Positions 1 through 8,503 of a stretch of DNA of 19,704 nucleotides are shown here, in pieces. This DNA is from Rickettsia typhi. Its GTDB lineage: Bacteria; Pseudomonadota; Alphaproteobacteria; Rickettsiales; Rickettsiaceae. Below the pieces are notes generated by a model. That model was given only the letters and a program-made list of their open reading frames with translations, made no database searches and was not told where the DNA came from. The position numbers were made by a program, and so were the translations under genes. The stretch spans positions 1-19,704 of the forward strand of contig CAMCXV010000018.1 of the NCBI GenBank assembly GCA_945883665.1, written 5' to 3'. Every line of letters starts with the position of its first letter. Within the stretch, counting starts at the first letter, position 1.

Positions 1-136
1 ATTAGGTTCTATACACACTCTCTCTGCCATTGACATTTTCATTAATTTCTGCTATGTTAACTTAATAAGTTACTACCGTCTTTTACAAATTCCAGTATTT
101 CCTTCTCTTGTTTTAAACAACTGTACGGAACCTAAT
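1..136. repeat. inverted repeat arms at 1-14 and 123-136
   Basis: Positions 1-14 (ATTAGGTTCTATAC) and the reverse complement of 123-136 (ATTAGGTTCCGTAC) agree at 12 of 14 bases, framing about 108 bp. The right arm begins exactly where the signal-peptide reading of the gene above loses sense. This could be a small palindromic or MITE-like insertion, as is common in rickettsial genomes. The left arm touches the window edge, so its outer limit is unknown. Chance is possible in AT-rich DNA. Confidence 0.3.
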
Positions 137-202
137 CGGGTTAGCTATAGCTAAAGCTGATACGGAAAATAATAATATTACTAATAAAATAATTTTTTTC
201 AT
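113..202 (-). pseudogene. decayed small exported protein, signal-peptide end
   Basis: From an ATG at 202 on the minus strand the reading is a clean signal peptide: MKK, a hydrophobic stretch of I/L/V/F, then SALAIANP. It closes after only 29 residues at a TAA (115-113). Further downstream on the same strand, another frame gives a protein-like stretch (CLKQEKEILEFVKDGSNLLS, ending at 59-57). After that the original frame resumes with VNIAEINENVNG and so on, to a stop near position 2. I infer a small secreted or periplasmic protein gene broken by two frameshifts or by a small insertion. It lies downstream of mnmE on the same strand. I do not recognise the family. The alternative is a genuine 29-residue secreted peptide. 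Confidence 0.4.
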
Positions 203-235
203 AATTTTTAATCTATTAAACAATACTTCTATTTT

Positions 236-1576
236 TCATTTACCAATGCAAAAACTACTAAAAATCTCGCCTAAAATTTCATCAACTGTAATAGAGCCGG
301 TAATATTGCTAAGATATCTTATAGTCATTCTAATATCTTCCGCTGCTAGAACTAGATCATTTTCTGGATCAAAGCTATTTAAAGCTTCAAGAGCTTTTGA
401 TAATTGAGTTCTGTGGCGCTCTCTTGTAATTTGCGGGTGTTCAGAAGGATTTGCTATTCGTTCAGCAATCTGGCCAATAAGATGAATTAATTGATCTATA
501 TTTTCTCCGGTTTTAGCTGAAATATATAGTTTTTTATCTTCGTTATTTTTTTCTAGAGTAACACCACTCATTTCGTCTATTTTATTGAAAACAATTATCG
601 TAGTATCATCAATAAAGTCTAAGAAATGATCAGAATCTTTTAGATCCTCTGCTAACAAATCATGCATAATAATTTTTATATCAGCATTTTTTAAAGCATC
701 TTTAGATTTTGCTATCCCAATTTGTTCTATTTCATCACGGCTATTATCTCTAATGCCAGCTGTATCTTGTATGATAATTGGATAGCCGCATATATCAAGA
801 TGACCTTCTATAACATCCCTGGTGGTGCCTGGTATATTTGAAACAATTGCAATTTCTCGTTTTAATAAATAATTCATTAAACTTGATTTTCCAACATTTG
901 GTTTGCCAATTATTGCAAGTTTTAAACCATTTCGTAAACGTTCTCCTCTATTATTATCCTTTAAGTGACTAGATATTTCGTTACATAAATTCTTAGCATT
1001 ATTTTTTATATTTATAATCAGATCATTAGGAATATCTTCATCTGGAAAATCTATATACGCCTCAACTAACGACATGATTTTAAGGAGTTGAATGCGCCAA
1101 TTTGTATATATCTTCTCTAATCCTCCTCCTAATTGTCTTATAGCTTGCCTGTGCTGAGCTTCTGTTTCTGCGTCGATTAGATCAACTAAGCCCTCGGCGG
1201 CGGTTAGATCAAATTTACCATTTAAAAAAGCTCTTTTGGCGAATTCGCCGGGTTGTGCAAGTCTTAAATCATCCATAAGAAGAAGAGAATTATTAAGCAT
1301 TTTCATTACGGCTATACTGCCATGAGCATGTATTTCAACTGACTCTTCACCAGTAAAGCTTGAAGATGCATTAAAATACACCACCATTGTTTCGTCAATC
1401 TGAATCCCAGTGTTTGGATTAAAAATTTTACGAAAATACATAGTTCTAGGAAGCATCGAAACTATAGAATGGTTTATTAATTTCTCTAAAATTGAAATGC
1501 TATTAGGACCGGATATCCTATAAACCACAACACCAGACTTACCACTTCCTGAACATTTAGCAAAAATTGTACTCAT
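236..1576 (-). CDS. mnmE: tRNA modification GTPase MnmE (TrmE)
   Basis: With MnmG, MnmE installs the (carboxymethyl)aminomethyl group at C5 of the wobble uridine (U34) of certain tRNAs in the cytoplasm, using GTP and methylene-tetrahydrofolate. At 446 residues it has normal family length. Residues 1-120 are the folate-binding N-terminal domain (SFTGEESVEIHAHG near 73-86). A helical domain follows, with a Ras-like G domain inserted: P-loop GKPNVGKS at 224-231, GTTRD at 250-254, DTAG at 271-274 and NKID at 331-334. The C-terminus is the diagnostic CIGK, whose Cys is essential in the family. All motifs are intact. A weak AGAGAAG precedes the ATG. It is divergently transcribed from gdh across a 90-bp AT-rich gap. 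mnmG is not in the window. Confidence 0.97.
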   Translation of the reverse strand: MSTIFAKCSGSGKSGVVVYRISGPNSISILEKLINHSIVSMLPRTMYFRKIFNPNTGIQIDETMVVYFNASSSFTGEESVEIHAHGSIAVMKMLNNSLLLMDDLRLAQPGEFAKRAFLNGKFDLTAAEGLVDLIDAETEAQHRQAIRQLGGGLEKIYTNWRIQLLKIMSLVEAYIDFPDEDIPNDLIINIKNNAKNLCNEISSHLKDNNRGERLRNGLKLAIIGKPNVGKSSLMNYLLKREIAIVSNIPGTTRDVIEGHLDICGYPIIIQDTAGIRDNSRDEIEQIGIAKSKDALKNADIKIIMHDLLAEDLKDSDHFLDFIDDTTIIVFNKIDEMSGVTLEKNNEDKKLYISAKTGENIDQLIHLIGQIAERIANPSEHPQITRERHRTQLSKALEALNSFDPENDLVLAAEDIRMTIRYLSNITGSITVDEILGEIFSSFCIGK

Positions 1577-1666
1577 TAACTTCTCTTAAATCTTGATAGA
1601 TTTTTACATTTCTATATTATATAATAATTGGTATATTTTAAAGTGATTTGAGATAATTAATTATAT

Positions 1667-4600
1667 ATGAATGATAATAAAAACAACAATTATCTGTCTT
1701 TAAGCAAATTAAATTGCAATATTGAAGATTTTAGTAACGACATATTGGAACTTGTTAAAGTAAAAAACAAAGGAGATTTATACAAAAAATTTGCCCAGAA
1801 ATTTTTGACTTATATTCCAATTGATTACAGATCAAAAGATAAATTATCTTTATTTAGCGATTTTACAGATGAGGCATTCGAATTTTTTAAACAAAGGCCA
1901 AATAACGAAAGAAAAATTGAAATTTCTAAATTAAAATTTCAGCATAATAATGCTATTACCATATTAATAATCATGGAAAATAGACCTTTTATTATTGATT
2001 CACTTAATTGCTTAACTTCTAGACTTGGTTTGCAAATTATTTTTACATTCCATCCTGTGGTTTTTTCAAAAAGAGATTTAAATGGTAATTTAATTGATAT
2101 TGTATCTAATGGAGATGAAGCTTCAAGAGAGTCATTGGTATTTATTAAAGCCTTGGGAAATTTTAATGAAGAGACAATAGAAATATTAAAAACAGAAATT
2201 AATAGAATTGTTGATCTTGTTGATTATACATATGATTCGTGGCAGATATTACTAAACAAACTTATTGGTATTACTACTGATATAGTTCATCATAAGGATG
2301 TTTACGAAGAAAGAAATTTACCAGTTGAAGAAACTCTCGATTTTTTAAATTGGTTGCAGCAAAATAATTTCACTTTTCTTGGAATGGCTGAATTTGATGC
2401 ATCTTCTCTTGAGATAACGCATGAAAACGGTGTAAAAGATATTTGGCAAGATAATAAGAGTGAATTAGATACTATAATAGAATTTTCTAAAAGTGATTAT
2501 TATTCTAATAAACTTGCGATGCTTGGCAAGCTAAATAAAATATCACCCGTGCATCGTAATTCATTAGTAGATTATATTTTAATTAAGCACTTAGATAAAA
2601 ATGGTAAATATGAATCTGGCACCTTAATTTTCGGACTATACGGAACTGCTATTTATTATCAATCGATAAAAAGCGTTCCAATTTTACGAGGAAAAATGAA
2701 TTATGTACTGGACGAGTCTGGATTTCCATTTAACAGCTATAATTCCAAAAAACTTAAAAATATTATTGAATCGCTACCACGGGATATCTTAATTCAAATT
2801 GACGAAAACGATCTATACTGCATGTGTTTACACATGCTATCAAGTATGCGTAGTAAAAAATTAAAATTATTTATTCAACAAGATTGGTCATGTTTTTTTA
2901 TTAATGTTATTATTTTTATGCCAAGAGAGCGTTTGACGCCTGAGGTTTATAATAATATTAGCAAATATTTATCTGAAAAATTTGAGAGCGAAATTATTAC
3001 CGATAATATAACTGTTTTAGCCCAAGATTTCTCTCATTTATTTGCAACTATTCCAATAAAAGATAAAGAAAAACTAAAATTCTCTTCTGAAAAACTGGAA
3101 GAGGATTTAATAATAATTACTACTAATTGGTCTGATTCTTTATTAGGAAAATTATGTGAAGAATATGGGGAATATGACGGAGGATTGAAGCATAAACAAA
3201 TAGCAGCTGCTTTTACTACTGAATATAAACATAAATTTAATGCAGATACAACAATTGAAGACATATCCAACCTAAAAAAAGCATCGGATTCAAACAAAAC
3301 TGTCTTTAATTTATTACAAAAATCTCCTGTGGAATTTACTTTAAAAATCTATAGTGCTTCTGTTTACTTAACTCTATCTGATACATTACCTGCTATTGAA
3401 AATCTTGGATTTATAGCAATTGATGAGCAGTCTTTTGCTATAAAAGAAACGACTGACATTAAACAAAGCTGGATTTACGAATTTACGCTTGCAAGCCAAA
3501 CAGAGATACAAATTCCATTTTTAATTTTAAAAGAAAATATTGAAACAGCACTTGAAAAAATAAATATAGGGGTTTTTTCAAGCGATTTATTGAGTAAATT
3601 GCTGGTAATATCTGGTATGGATTGGAAGAAAATTTATTTGCTAAAAGCTTTAACAAGTTATTTGCACCAAACTGGCATTGTTTATGGCAGAACATGTGTT
3701 CAGTCAGCTTTAATAAAGCATTATAAATTCACTGAATTATTAATCGTTTTTTTTGATTCATTATTTAATCCTGAATCTCATTCAGAAAAATTATCAAAAT
3801 CGATTGCAAACGATCTATCAAGCTATCTTGATACAGTATCAAATAGCACTGAAGATAAAGTATTGAGAAGTATGCATCAAACAATTGATGCAATAGTTAG
3901 AACTAATTTTTATCAAACAAAAAATAGTGAAATGAAAGATTATATTTCATTTAAGTTTGATTCAAGTAAAGTTCCAGATTTACCATTACCAAAACCTTAT
4001 GCTGAAATTTTTATATATTCTAATGAATTTGAAGGAATACATCTACGCGGCGGGAAAGTTGCCCGTGGCGGTATTAGATGGTCTGATCGAGGAGAAGATT
4101 ATAGAGTTGAAGTACTAGGTTTAATGAAATCTCAAATGACTAAAAATACTGTTATAGTACCAGTTGGATCAAAAGGGTGCTTCTTTGTTAAATTTGAGCA
4201 AGCTAGCTTATCTCGTGAACACTACATGGAAAAAGTTGTAGAATGTTATAAGAATTTTTTAAGAGGAATTTTAGACTTAACTGATAATTTAATAAATGGC
4301 AAAATTACACAACCATCTAATACAGTAATTCATGATGATGAAAATCCATATTTGGTAGTGGCGGCAGATAAAGGAACTGCAACTTTTTCAGACTATGCTA
4401 ACCAAGTATCGCTTGAATATAATTTTTGGCTTGGAGATGCTTTTGCTTCTGGTGGATCAATTGGCTATGATCACAAAAAAATGGCTATTACCGCTAAAGG
4501 CGCTTGGATTTCTTTGCAATCACATTTTTATGATATGGCAAAAGATACGCAATCGAAATCTTTTACTGTGATTGGTATAGGAGACATGTCTGGTGATGTA

Positions 4601-6460
4601 TTTGGTAATGGTATGCTTCTTTCAAAATATATAAAATTGGTAGCGGCTTTTAATCATATGCATATTTTTATAGATCCAAACCCTGATTGCAATGTAAGTT
4701 ACGAAGAAAGGCAACGTTTATTTAATTTAGCTGGTAGCAAATGGTCGGATTATAATCCAGAAATAATGTCAGAAGGTGGTGGGGTGTTTGAGAGATCCGC
4801 AAAAATAATTCAGGTTTCAAAAGAAATACAAAATCTTTTAGATTTAAATGTTAATTTAATTACTCCGAGTGATTTAATAAAATCAATTTTGAAAGCTGAT
4901 GTTGATTTATTGTGGAATGGTGGAATAGGGACCTACATAAAATCATCTTTAGAAAATAATATTGATATAGGTGACAAATCTAATGATAATTTACGTTGCG
5001 ATGGCAAGGATATAAGAGCAAAAGTAATTTGTGAAGGAGGTAATCTTGGAGTTTCTCAGCTTGGTAGAATTGAATATGCCATAAATGGAGGTCATATTAA
5101 TACAGATTTTATTGACAATTCCGCTGGTGTTAGCTGCTCCGATCATGAAGTTAATATAAAAATTGCTTTAAATATAGCAGTATTATCTTCTGGGAAATGT
5201 ACGTTAGAAGATAGAAATAAGCTTTTGCAAGAAATGACCACTCAAGTTGAAAAACTAGTATTGGTAGATAATTATGACCAAAATCTAGCTATTACTATTG
5301 CACAAAAAACTCCTGTTTTGAATATTGAGCATTTTAGCAAGTTAATACAAGATCTAGAAAAGGAAGGTTTGCTTAATAGAAAAGTTGAATTTTTGCCAAC
5401 AGTAGCTGAACTTTCAAGAAGATCTGTTAATAAAGATAAGTTAACAAGAGCTGAGCTTTCTGTTTTATTATCTTATAGTAAAATGTCGGTAGAGAAACAA
5501 CTTATCAATTCAAATATAGCAGATGATGAGTATTTCGAGAAACATTTGCTTCAATATTTTCCACCAATGATGAGAACTAAATTTAATCATGAAATTATGA
5601 ATCATCCATTAAAAAAGGAAATTATAGTTACTATCGTCGCAAATAAACTTGTTAATCAACTTGGAGGCTCGTTAATTAACGCTCTAAAAAAGGAAACAGG
5701 GGGAGAATTATCGGATATCGCAAGATCCCACGCTGTTATTTGTGAATTATTTAATCTTGATATAATATGGCAAGAAGTAAAAAATCTTGATCAAGCAATT
5801 CCTACAATAATAAAAGTAGATATGTTTACTGATCTTGCAAAAATAATGCGCAGAGGTATTAGTTGGTTTATAAAAAATACAAAATCTCCTATTAACACTA
5901 TTCAAGTGATAGAAGATTATAAAGATCAAATTCATAGAATAACGAATTTGATGAATAAATTGCAAATTGGGGAAACCAAAACAAAATTTATTCAAAAACT
6001 TGGCTTTTACCAACAAGCTGGTGTTTCAAAAGAATTAGCGTCTAATATTGCCTCTCTTGAATTATTAATTTCTGCTTTTGATATTATTCATGTTGCTAAA
6101 ACCGCCAATGCTAAGGATGAAGATGTGGCAAATTTATATTTTGAAAGTGGAAATCTTTTAAACATAGATTGGCTTAGAAAATCTTGTGAATCGCAAATAG
6201 ATGATTCTTATTGGAATAGATTATCAATACAGTCGCTCAAAGATGACTTTTATGATAAACAAACGCGTTTTGTTACTAAAATAATAAAAAACAATGAAAA
6301 TAAAGTTGATTTATCAACTTGGATTAATGAGAATCATAAAATTACTAATATTTTTACTGATTTTGTAGAAGAGTTAAAATTACAAGAAAATATCAATTTA
6401 AATATGCTTATATTAGCTAATAAAAAATTTGAATTTTTCTTAAGAAAACTCAGGAAATGA
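1667..6460 (+). CDS. gdh: NAD-specific glutamate dehydrogenase, large (about 180 kDa) class
   Basis: Oxidative deamination of glutamate to 2-oxoglutarate and ammonia with NAD+, feeding host-derived glutamate into the TCA cycle. At 1597 residues it matches the large bacterial NAD-GDH class (GdhZ/Gdh2-like) with long N- and C-terminal regulatory segments. The catalytic core begins near residue 790 with RGGKVARGGIRWSDR and continues through GLMKSQMTKNTVIVPVGSKG. The dinucleotide-binding part follows (VAADKGTATFSDYAN near 897, SGGSIGYDHKKM near 927, GIGDMSGDVFGNGM near 970). The frame is uninterrupted over 4.8 kb, so the gene is functional despite genome reduction. No strong Shine-Dalgarno sequence precedes the ATG. 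Its TGA stop overlaps the next gene's ATG (ATGA), indicating translational coupling with the RodZ-like gene. Confidence 0.95.
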   Translation: MNDNKNNNYLSLSKLNCNIEDFSNDILELVKVKNKGDLYKKFAQKFLTYIPIDYRSKDKLSLFSDFTDEAFEFFKQRPNNERKIEISKLKFQHNNAITILIIMENRPFIIDSLNCLTSRLGLQIIFTFHPVVFSKRDLNGNLIDIVSNGDEASRESLVFIKALGNFNEETIEILKTEINRIVDLVDYTYDSWQILLNKLIGITTDIVHHKDVYEERNLPVEETLDFLNWLQQNNFTFLGMAEFDASSLEITHENGVKDIWQDNKSELDTIIEFSKSDYYSNKLAMLGKLNKISPVHRNSLVDYILIKHLDKNGKYESGTLIFGLYGTAIYYQSIKSVPILRGKMNYVLDESGFPFNSYNSKKLKNIIESLPRDILIQIDENDLYCMCLHMLSSMRSKKLKLFIQQDWSCFFINVIIFMPRERLTPEVYNNISKYLSEKFESEIITDNITVLAQDFSHLFATIPIKDKEKLKFSSEKLEEDLIIITTNWSDSLLGKLCEEYGEYDGGLKHKQIAAAFTTEYKHKFNADTTIEDISNLKKASDSNKTVFNLLQKSPVEFTLKIYSASVYLTLSDTLPAIENLGFIAIDEQSFAIKETTDIKQSWIYEFTLASQTEIQIPFLILKENIETALEKINIGVFSSDLLSKLLVISGMDWKKIYLLKALTSYLHQTGIVYGRTCVQSALIKHYKFTELLIVFFDSLFNPESHSEKLSKSIANDLSSYLDTVSNSTEDKVLRSMHQTIDAIVRTNFYQTKNSEMKDYISFKFDSSKVPDLPLPKPYAEIFIYSNEFEGIHLRGGKVARGGIRWSDRGEDYRVEVLGLMKSQMTKNTVIVPVGSKGCFFVKFEQASLSREHYMEKVVECYKNFLRGILDLTDNLINGKITQPSNTVIHDDENPYLVVAADKGTATFSDYANQVSLEYNFWLGDAFASGGSIGYDHKKMAITAKGAWISLQSHFYDMAKDTQSKSFTVIGIGDMSGDVFGNGMLLSKYIKLVAAFNHMHIFIDPNPDCNVSYEERQRLFNLAGSKWSDYNPEIMSEGGGVFERSAKIIQVSKEIQNLLDLNVNLITPSDLIKSILKADVDLLWNGGIGTYIKSSLENNIDIGDKSNDNLRCDGKDIRAKVICEGGNLGVSQLGRIEYAINGGHINTDFIDNSAGVSCSDHEVNIKIALNIAVLSSGKCTLEDRNKLLQEMTTQVEKLVLVDNYDQNLAITIAQKTPVLNIEHFSKLIQDLEKEGLLNRKVEFLPTVAELSRRSVNKDKLTRAELSVLLSYSKMSVEKQLINSNIADDEYFEKHLLQYFPPMMRTKFNHEIMNHPLKKEIIVTIVANKLVNQLGGSLINALKKETGGELSDIARSHAVICELFNLDIIWQEVKNLDQAIPTIIKVDMFTDLAKIMRRGISWFIKNTKSPINTIQVIEDYKDQIHRITNLMNKLQIGETKTKFIQKLGFYQQAGVSKELASNIASLELLISAFDIIHVAKTANAKDEDVANLYFESGNLLNIDWLRKSCESQIDDSYWNRLSIQSLKDDFYDKQTRFVTKIIKNNENKVDLSTWINENHKITNIFTDFVEELKLQENINLNMLILANKKFEFFLRKLRK

Positions 6461-6897
6461 ACATGACTTCAAAACTAAAAGAAGCAAGAGAAGCAGCTGG
6501 TTATAGCATTGATTATGTTGCAGATAAATTAAATATTCGCAAACAATATCTTATAGCTCTAGAAGAAGGGGATTATGAATCTATACCTGGAAAAATTTAT
6601 ATTGATGGTTATACAAAAATGTATTATGAGTTGTTGGGAATTGATTTGCAATCCCAGCAAAATGATGATTTGTTACAACCAAATAAAACACAAAATACTA
6701 TTAATAAAGATGTTGGCGGTAATAAATATAAAAAATATATCATTATTATTTCTGTTATTCTATTAACATTAGTGGTCATGTTATTTAATTTTTTAAAAAA
6801 ATCTCGAAATGATATTTCTTTTTTAACAATCCAAACAAATTATTTAAATTATGGAAGTGAGCAAGAAAATTTTGATGAATCTGATAACACAGATTAA
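6457..6897 (+). CDS. rodZ: RodZ-like HTH membrane protein
   Basis: 146 residues. Residues 4-60 form a Cro/CI-type helix-turn-helix of the RodZ N-terminal kind (KLKEAREAAGYSIDYVADKL, then IRKQYLIALEEGDYESIPGK and YIDGYTKMY). A basic patch (NKYKKY) and one membrane helix near 94-115 (IIIISVILLTLVVMLFNFL) follow, with a short external tail. That is the RodZ plan: a cytoplasmic HTH that binds MreB, an anchor and a periplasmic part. The periplasmic domain is much shorter than in E. coli RodZ, as in many reduced genomes. It overlaps gdh by 4 nt. An alternative start, ATG at 6463, would remove two residues. A general HTH membrane regulator is the alternative, but the HTH_25-type sequence and its division-gene neighbours favour RodZ. 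Confidence 0.75.
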   Translation: MNMTSKLKEAREAAGYSIDYVADKLNIRKQYLIALEEGDYESIPGKIYIDGYTKMYYELLGIDLQSQQNDDLLQPNKTQNTINKDVGGNKYKKYIIIISVILLTLVVMLFNFLKKSRNDISFLTIQTNYLNYGSEQENFDESDNTD

Positions 6898-7081
6898 CAA
6901 TGATGTTGCTAATCTTATATTGGAATTAAGTCTTAAAAACAAAGAAATCGAAGATTTGAGAATGCAAAATCAAGAATTAAAAGAAAGCAGTTTGGCAACT
7001 CTTGATCAAATTAGAGAATATATTACAGAATTAGAACAAATAAGAACTCATTATGTCGATAGTAACAATAACTCTAAATAA
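6875..7081 (+). CDS. small coiled-coil protein, ZauP/ZapB-like candidate
   Basis: About 68 residues from ATG 6875 (MNLITQINND); an upstream ATG at 6851 would give 76. It overlaps the end of the RodZ-like gene and, by 29 nt, the start of zapA. Nearly all of it is one heptad-rich coiled coil (LILELSLKNKEIEDLRMQNQ, then ELKESSLATL and ITELEQIRTHY). It has no membrane segment or signal peptide. In Caulobacter, ZapA works with a coiled-coil partner, ZauP, encoded beside zapA; in E. coli the partner is ZapB. I infer a ZapA partner that bundles the Z-ring, on position and coil content only, not on recognised sequence identity. No clear Shine-Dalgarno sequence precedes either start, so translation is probably coupled to the upstream gene. 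Confidence 0.6.
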   Translation: MNLITQINNDVANLILELSLKNKEIEDLRMQNQELKESSLATLDQIREYITELEQIRTHYVDSNNNSK

Positions 7082-7361
7082 CAGAGATTTTAAATTATCT
7101 TGTCCAGAAGAAAATCACAAGGAATTATATTCTCTGGCCGAAAAACTAGATCTTGAAATAAATAAAATAAAACAACAAAATCCTTCTGCTTCTTTTGAGC
7201 TTTTACTGGTTATGCTTGCACTAAATCTTGTGGATAATAAGCAAAAACAGATAGATAAAGATGGTGGGACAATATTGAAAGATGCTAATGAAGATTTCCA
7301 AATTATACTATCTTCGATATTTGAAGAATTAAAAGCGGTTGCAACTAAATTAGAAAAATGA
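7053..7361 (+). CDS. zapA: cell division protein ZapA
   Basis: 102 residues, the usual ZapA length. The N-terminal globular part shows the family pattern: SIVTITLNNRDFKLSCPEEN, then a helix with LYSLAEKLDLEINKIKQQNP. The buried helix SFELLLVMLALNLVDNKQKQ follows, and then a C-terminal coiled coil (residues 72-102). ZapA binds FtsZ at midcell and cross-links filaments early in Z-ring assembly. It starts inside the end of the coiled-coil gene and is directly followed by the probable 6S RNA gene, the zapA-ssrS order seen across many proteobacteria. Confidence 0.85.
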   Translation: MSIVTITLNNRDFKLSCPEENHKELYSLAEKLDLEINKIKQQNPSASFELLLVMLALNLVDNKQKQIDKDGGTILKDANEDFQIILSSIFEELKAVATKLEK

Positions 7362-7371
7362 TAATCTTCTT

Positions 7372-7535
7372 ATTAGAGCTGCTTGGTGCGTCAGGATAGA
7401 TAAAAAACTCCCAGGGCATAATCATTTTTTAAGGGATTGGTCACTTGCGTCGTCGTGGCGATGTAATTACTGAACCCACCTTATCTAAAGTTCTCTGATG
7501 GCGGACTTTATCCAACGGCTATAGTGGCTCTTTAA
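7372..7535 (+). ncRNA. ssrS: 6S RNA (SsrS), probable
   Basis: This stretch, 10 bp after the zapA stop, has no open frame and is richer in G+C than its surroundings. Its ends pair: TTAGAGC near 7373-7379 with GCTC..TTAA near 7527-7535 (small bulge), and TTGG at 7383-7386 with CCAA at 7512-7515. An inner stem joins AGATAA near 7397 to TTATCT near 7471. The internal TGAACCCACC agrees with my memory of alphaproteobacterial 6S RNAs. The zapA neighbour supports the call. 6S RNA mimics an open promoter and holds sigma70 RNA polymerase in slow growth. The exact ends are estimates, and I did not run a covariance model. No clear U-tract terminator follows. Confidence 0.65.
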
Positions 7536-7566
7536 ACTATTGAAAATACAAGATTATTATAAATAA

Positions 7567-8223
7567 CTAATAATTATTTTCGCTTCTACCAGGTAAGACT
7601 ATTTGATAATTATAAATGCTAATATTGTTTTTTGAAGCTGTTTTGTAAATTGACTTTAATTCTGGATAATACTCAGCATTTTCTATTTTATGATTTTTCA
7701 ACATTAGATTTGTTTGTAATGTGCCAACTGTTCTATGCTCAATTCGAACATTAACATGAGAAGCCATATTGTGAATAGATGCTGGATATAAAGTAAGAAA
7801 ATGAAATTCACCATTATTATTTGTTGTCGCAACTCCGTTGCCAGTAAAAGTAAGATTTTGTGTAATATCTATAAGTTTTTTATTTACACTGGTTTTTAGC
7901 GGGGTGTAAGGATATTTACCCTTACAGTCAGTTTGCCAGATATATACTTTAGCATCGCTAATAGGAACGCAATTTTGGTCAACAACTGTTCCGCTTATAA
8001 TAATTTTCTCTCCGCAATATAATGATCCCTGACCAGTTTCGCGTAATAAATTATTAGTTGTTTCAAAATTTTCTGGTTCATAATTATTGCTGTTATCTTC
8101 TTTTGTTATTTTGCAGAAATTTAATTTATTTATGAGAAAAGCATCGCAACCTGTAGTTTCTGCAAAAGATATGCTAGAATAAATTATCAATGTAAAAAAT
8201 ATAGTGAGTTTCATGGAAATCAA
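7567..8223 (-). CDS. secreted intradiol dioxygenase-fold protein, metal site degenerate
   Basis: 218 residues, or 215 from the internal ATG giving MKLTIFFTLI; that start leaves a clean signal peptide ending SSISFAET. Residues 70-165 follow the intradiol ring-cleavage (protocatechuate 3,4-dioxygenase beta-like) fold: CGEKIIISGTVVDQNCVPIS, AKVYIWQTDCKGKYPY, NNNGEFHFLTLYPASI and SHVNVRI. In true enzymes Fe(III) is held by two Tyr and an H-x-H pair. Here the first Tyr (104 or 106) and the first His (156) seem kept. The PGPYP tyrosine position reads Ile, and the second His is Asn158. I infer a periplasmic or exported protein, probably non-catalytic. It converges on the 6S RNA gene and stands alone on its strand. 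No aromatic catabolism genes are present. Confidence 0.65.
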   Translation of the reverse strand: MISMKLTIFFTLIIYSSISFAETTGCDAFLINKLNFCKITKEDNSNNYEPENFETTNNLLRETGQGSLYCGEKIIISGTVVDQNCVPISDAKVYIWQTDCKGKYPYTPLKTSVNKKLIDITQNLTFTGNGVATTNNNGEFHFLTLYPASIHNMASHVNVRIEHRTVGTLQTNLMLKNHKIENAEYYPELKSIYKTASKNNISIYNYQIVLPGRSENNY

Positions 8224-8503
8224 TGTTTATTAAATTTGCAAGATAGTTTTTATCAATTATAACTATAATAAATTCTTATTTGTATGGATATGTTTAATTA
8301 GATAAAACTTATTAATTTTCTTAAAATTGAGTGAAAAAGACTCACAATATTTTAGTGTATATATAGAGTTATTTTTGATTTGATAATTACCACACATGAT
8401 AAAAATGTTTTTTACTTTTAAATGGTATCTGATATTTGTAATTTTTAAACTATTAATCTAATATTTGATCTCGATAATTAAATAAAAATATTTAAATACA
8501 ATT

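Noticed and set aside
3034..6016. Antisense open frames inside gdh (3034-3297, 3483-3695, 5747-6016, minus)
   Set aside because: They are shadows of a continuous, strongly conserved coding frame, with no ribosome-binding site or family resemblance.
7372..7535. tRNA or tRNA-like gene after zapA
   Set aside because: No cloverleaf, T-loop or anticodon arm; the length and long paired ends fit 6S RNA better.
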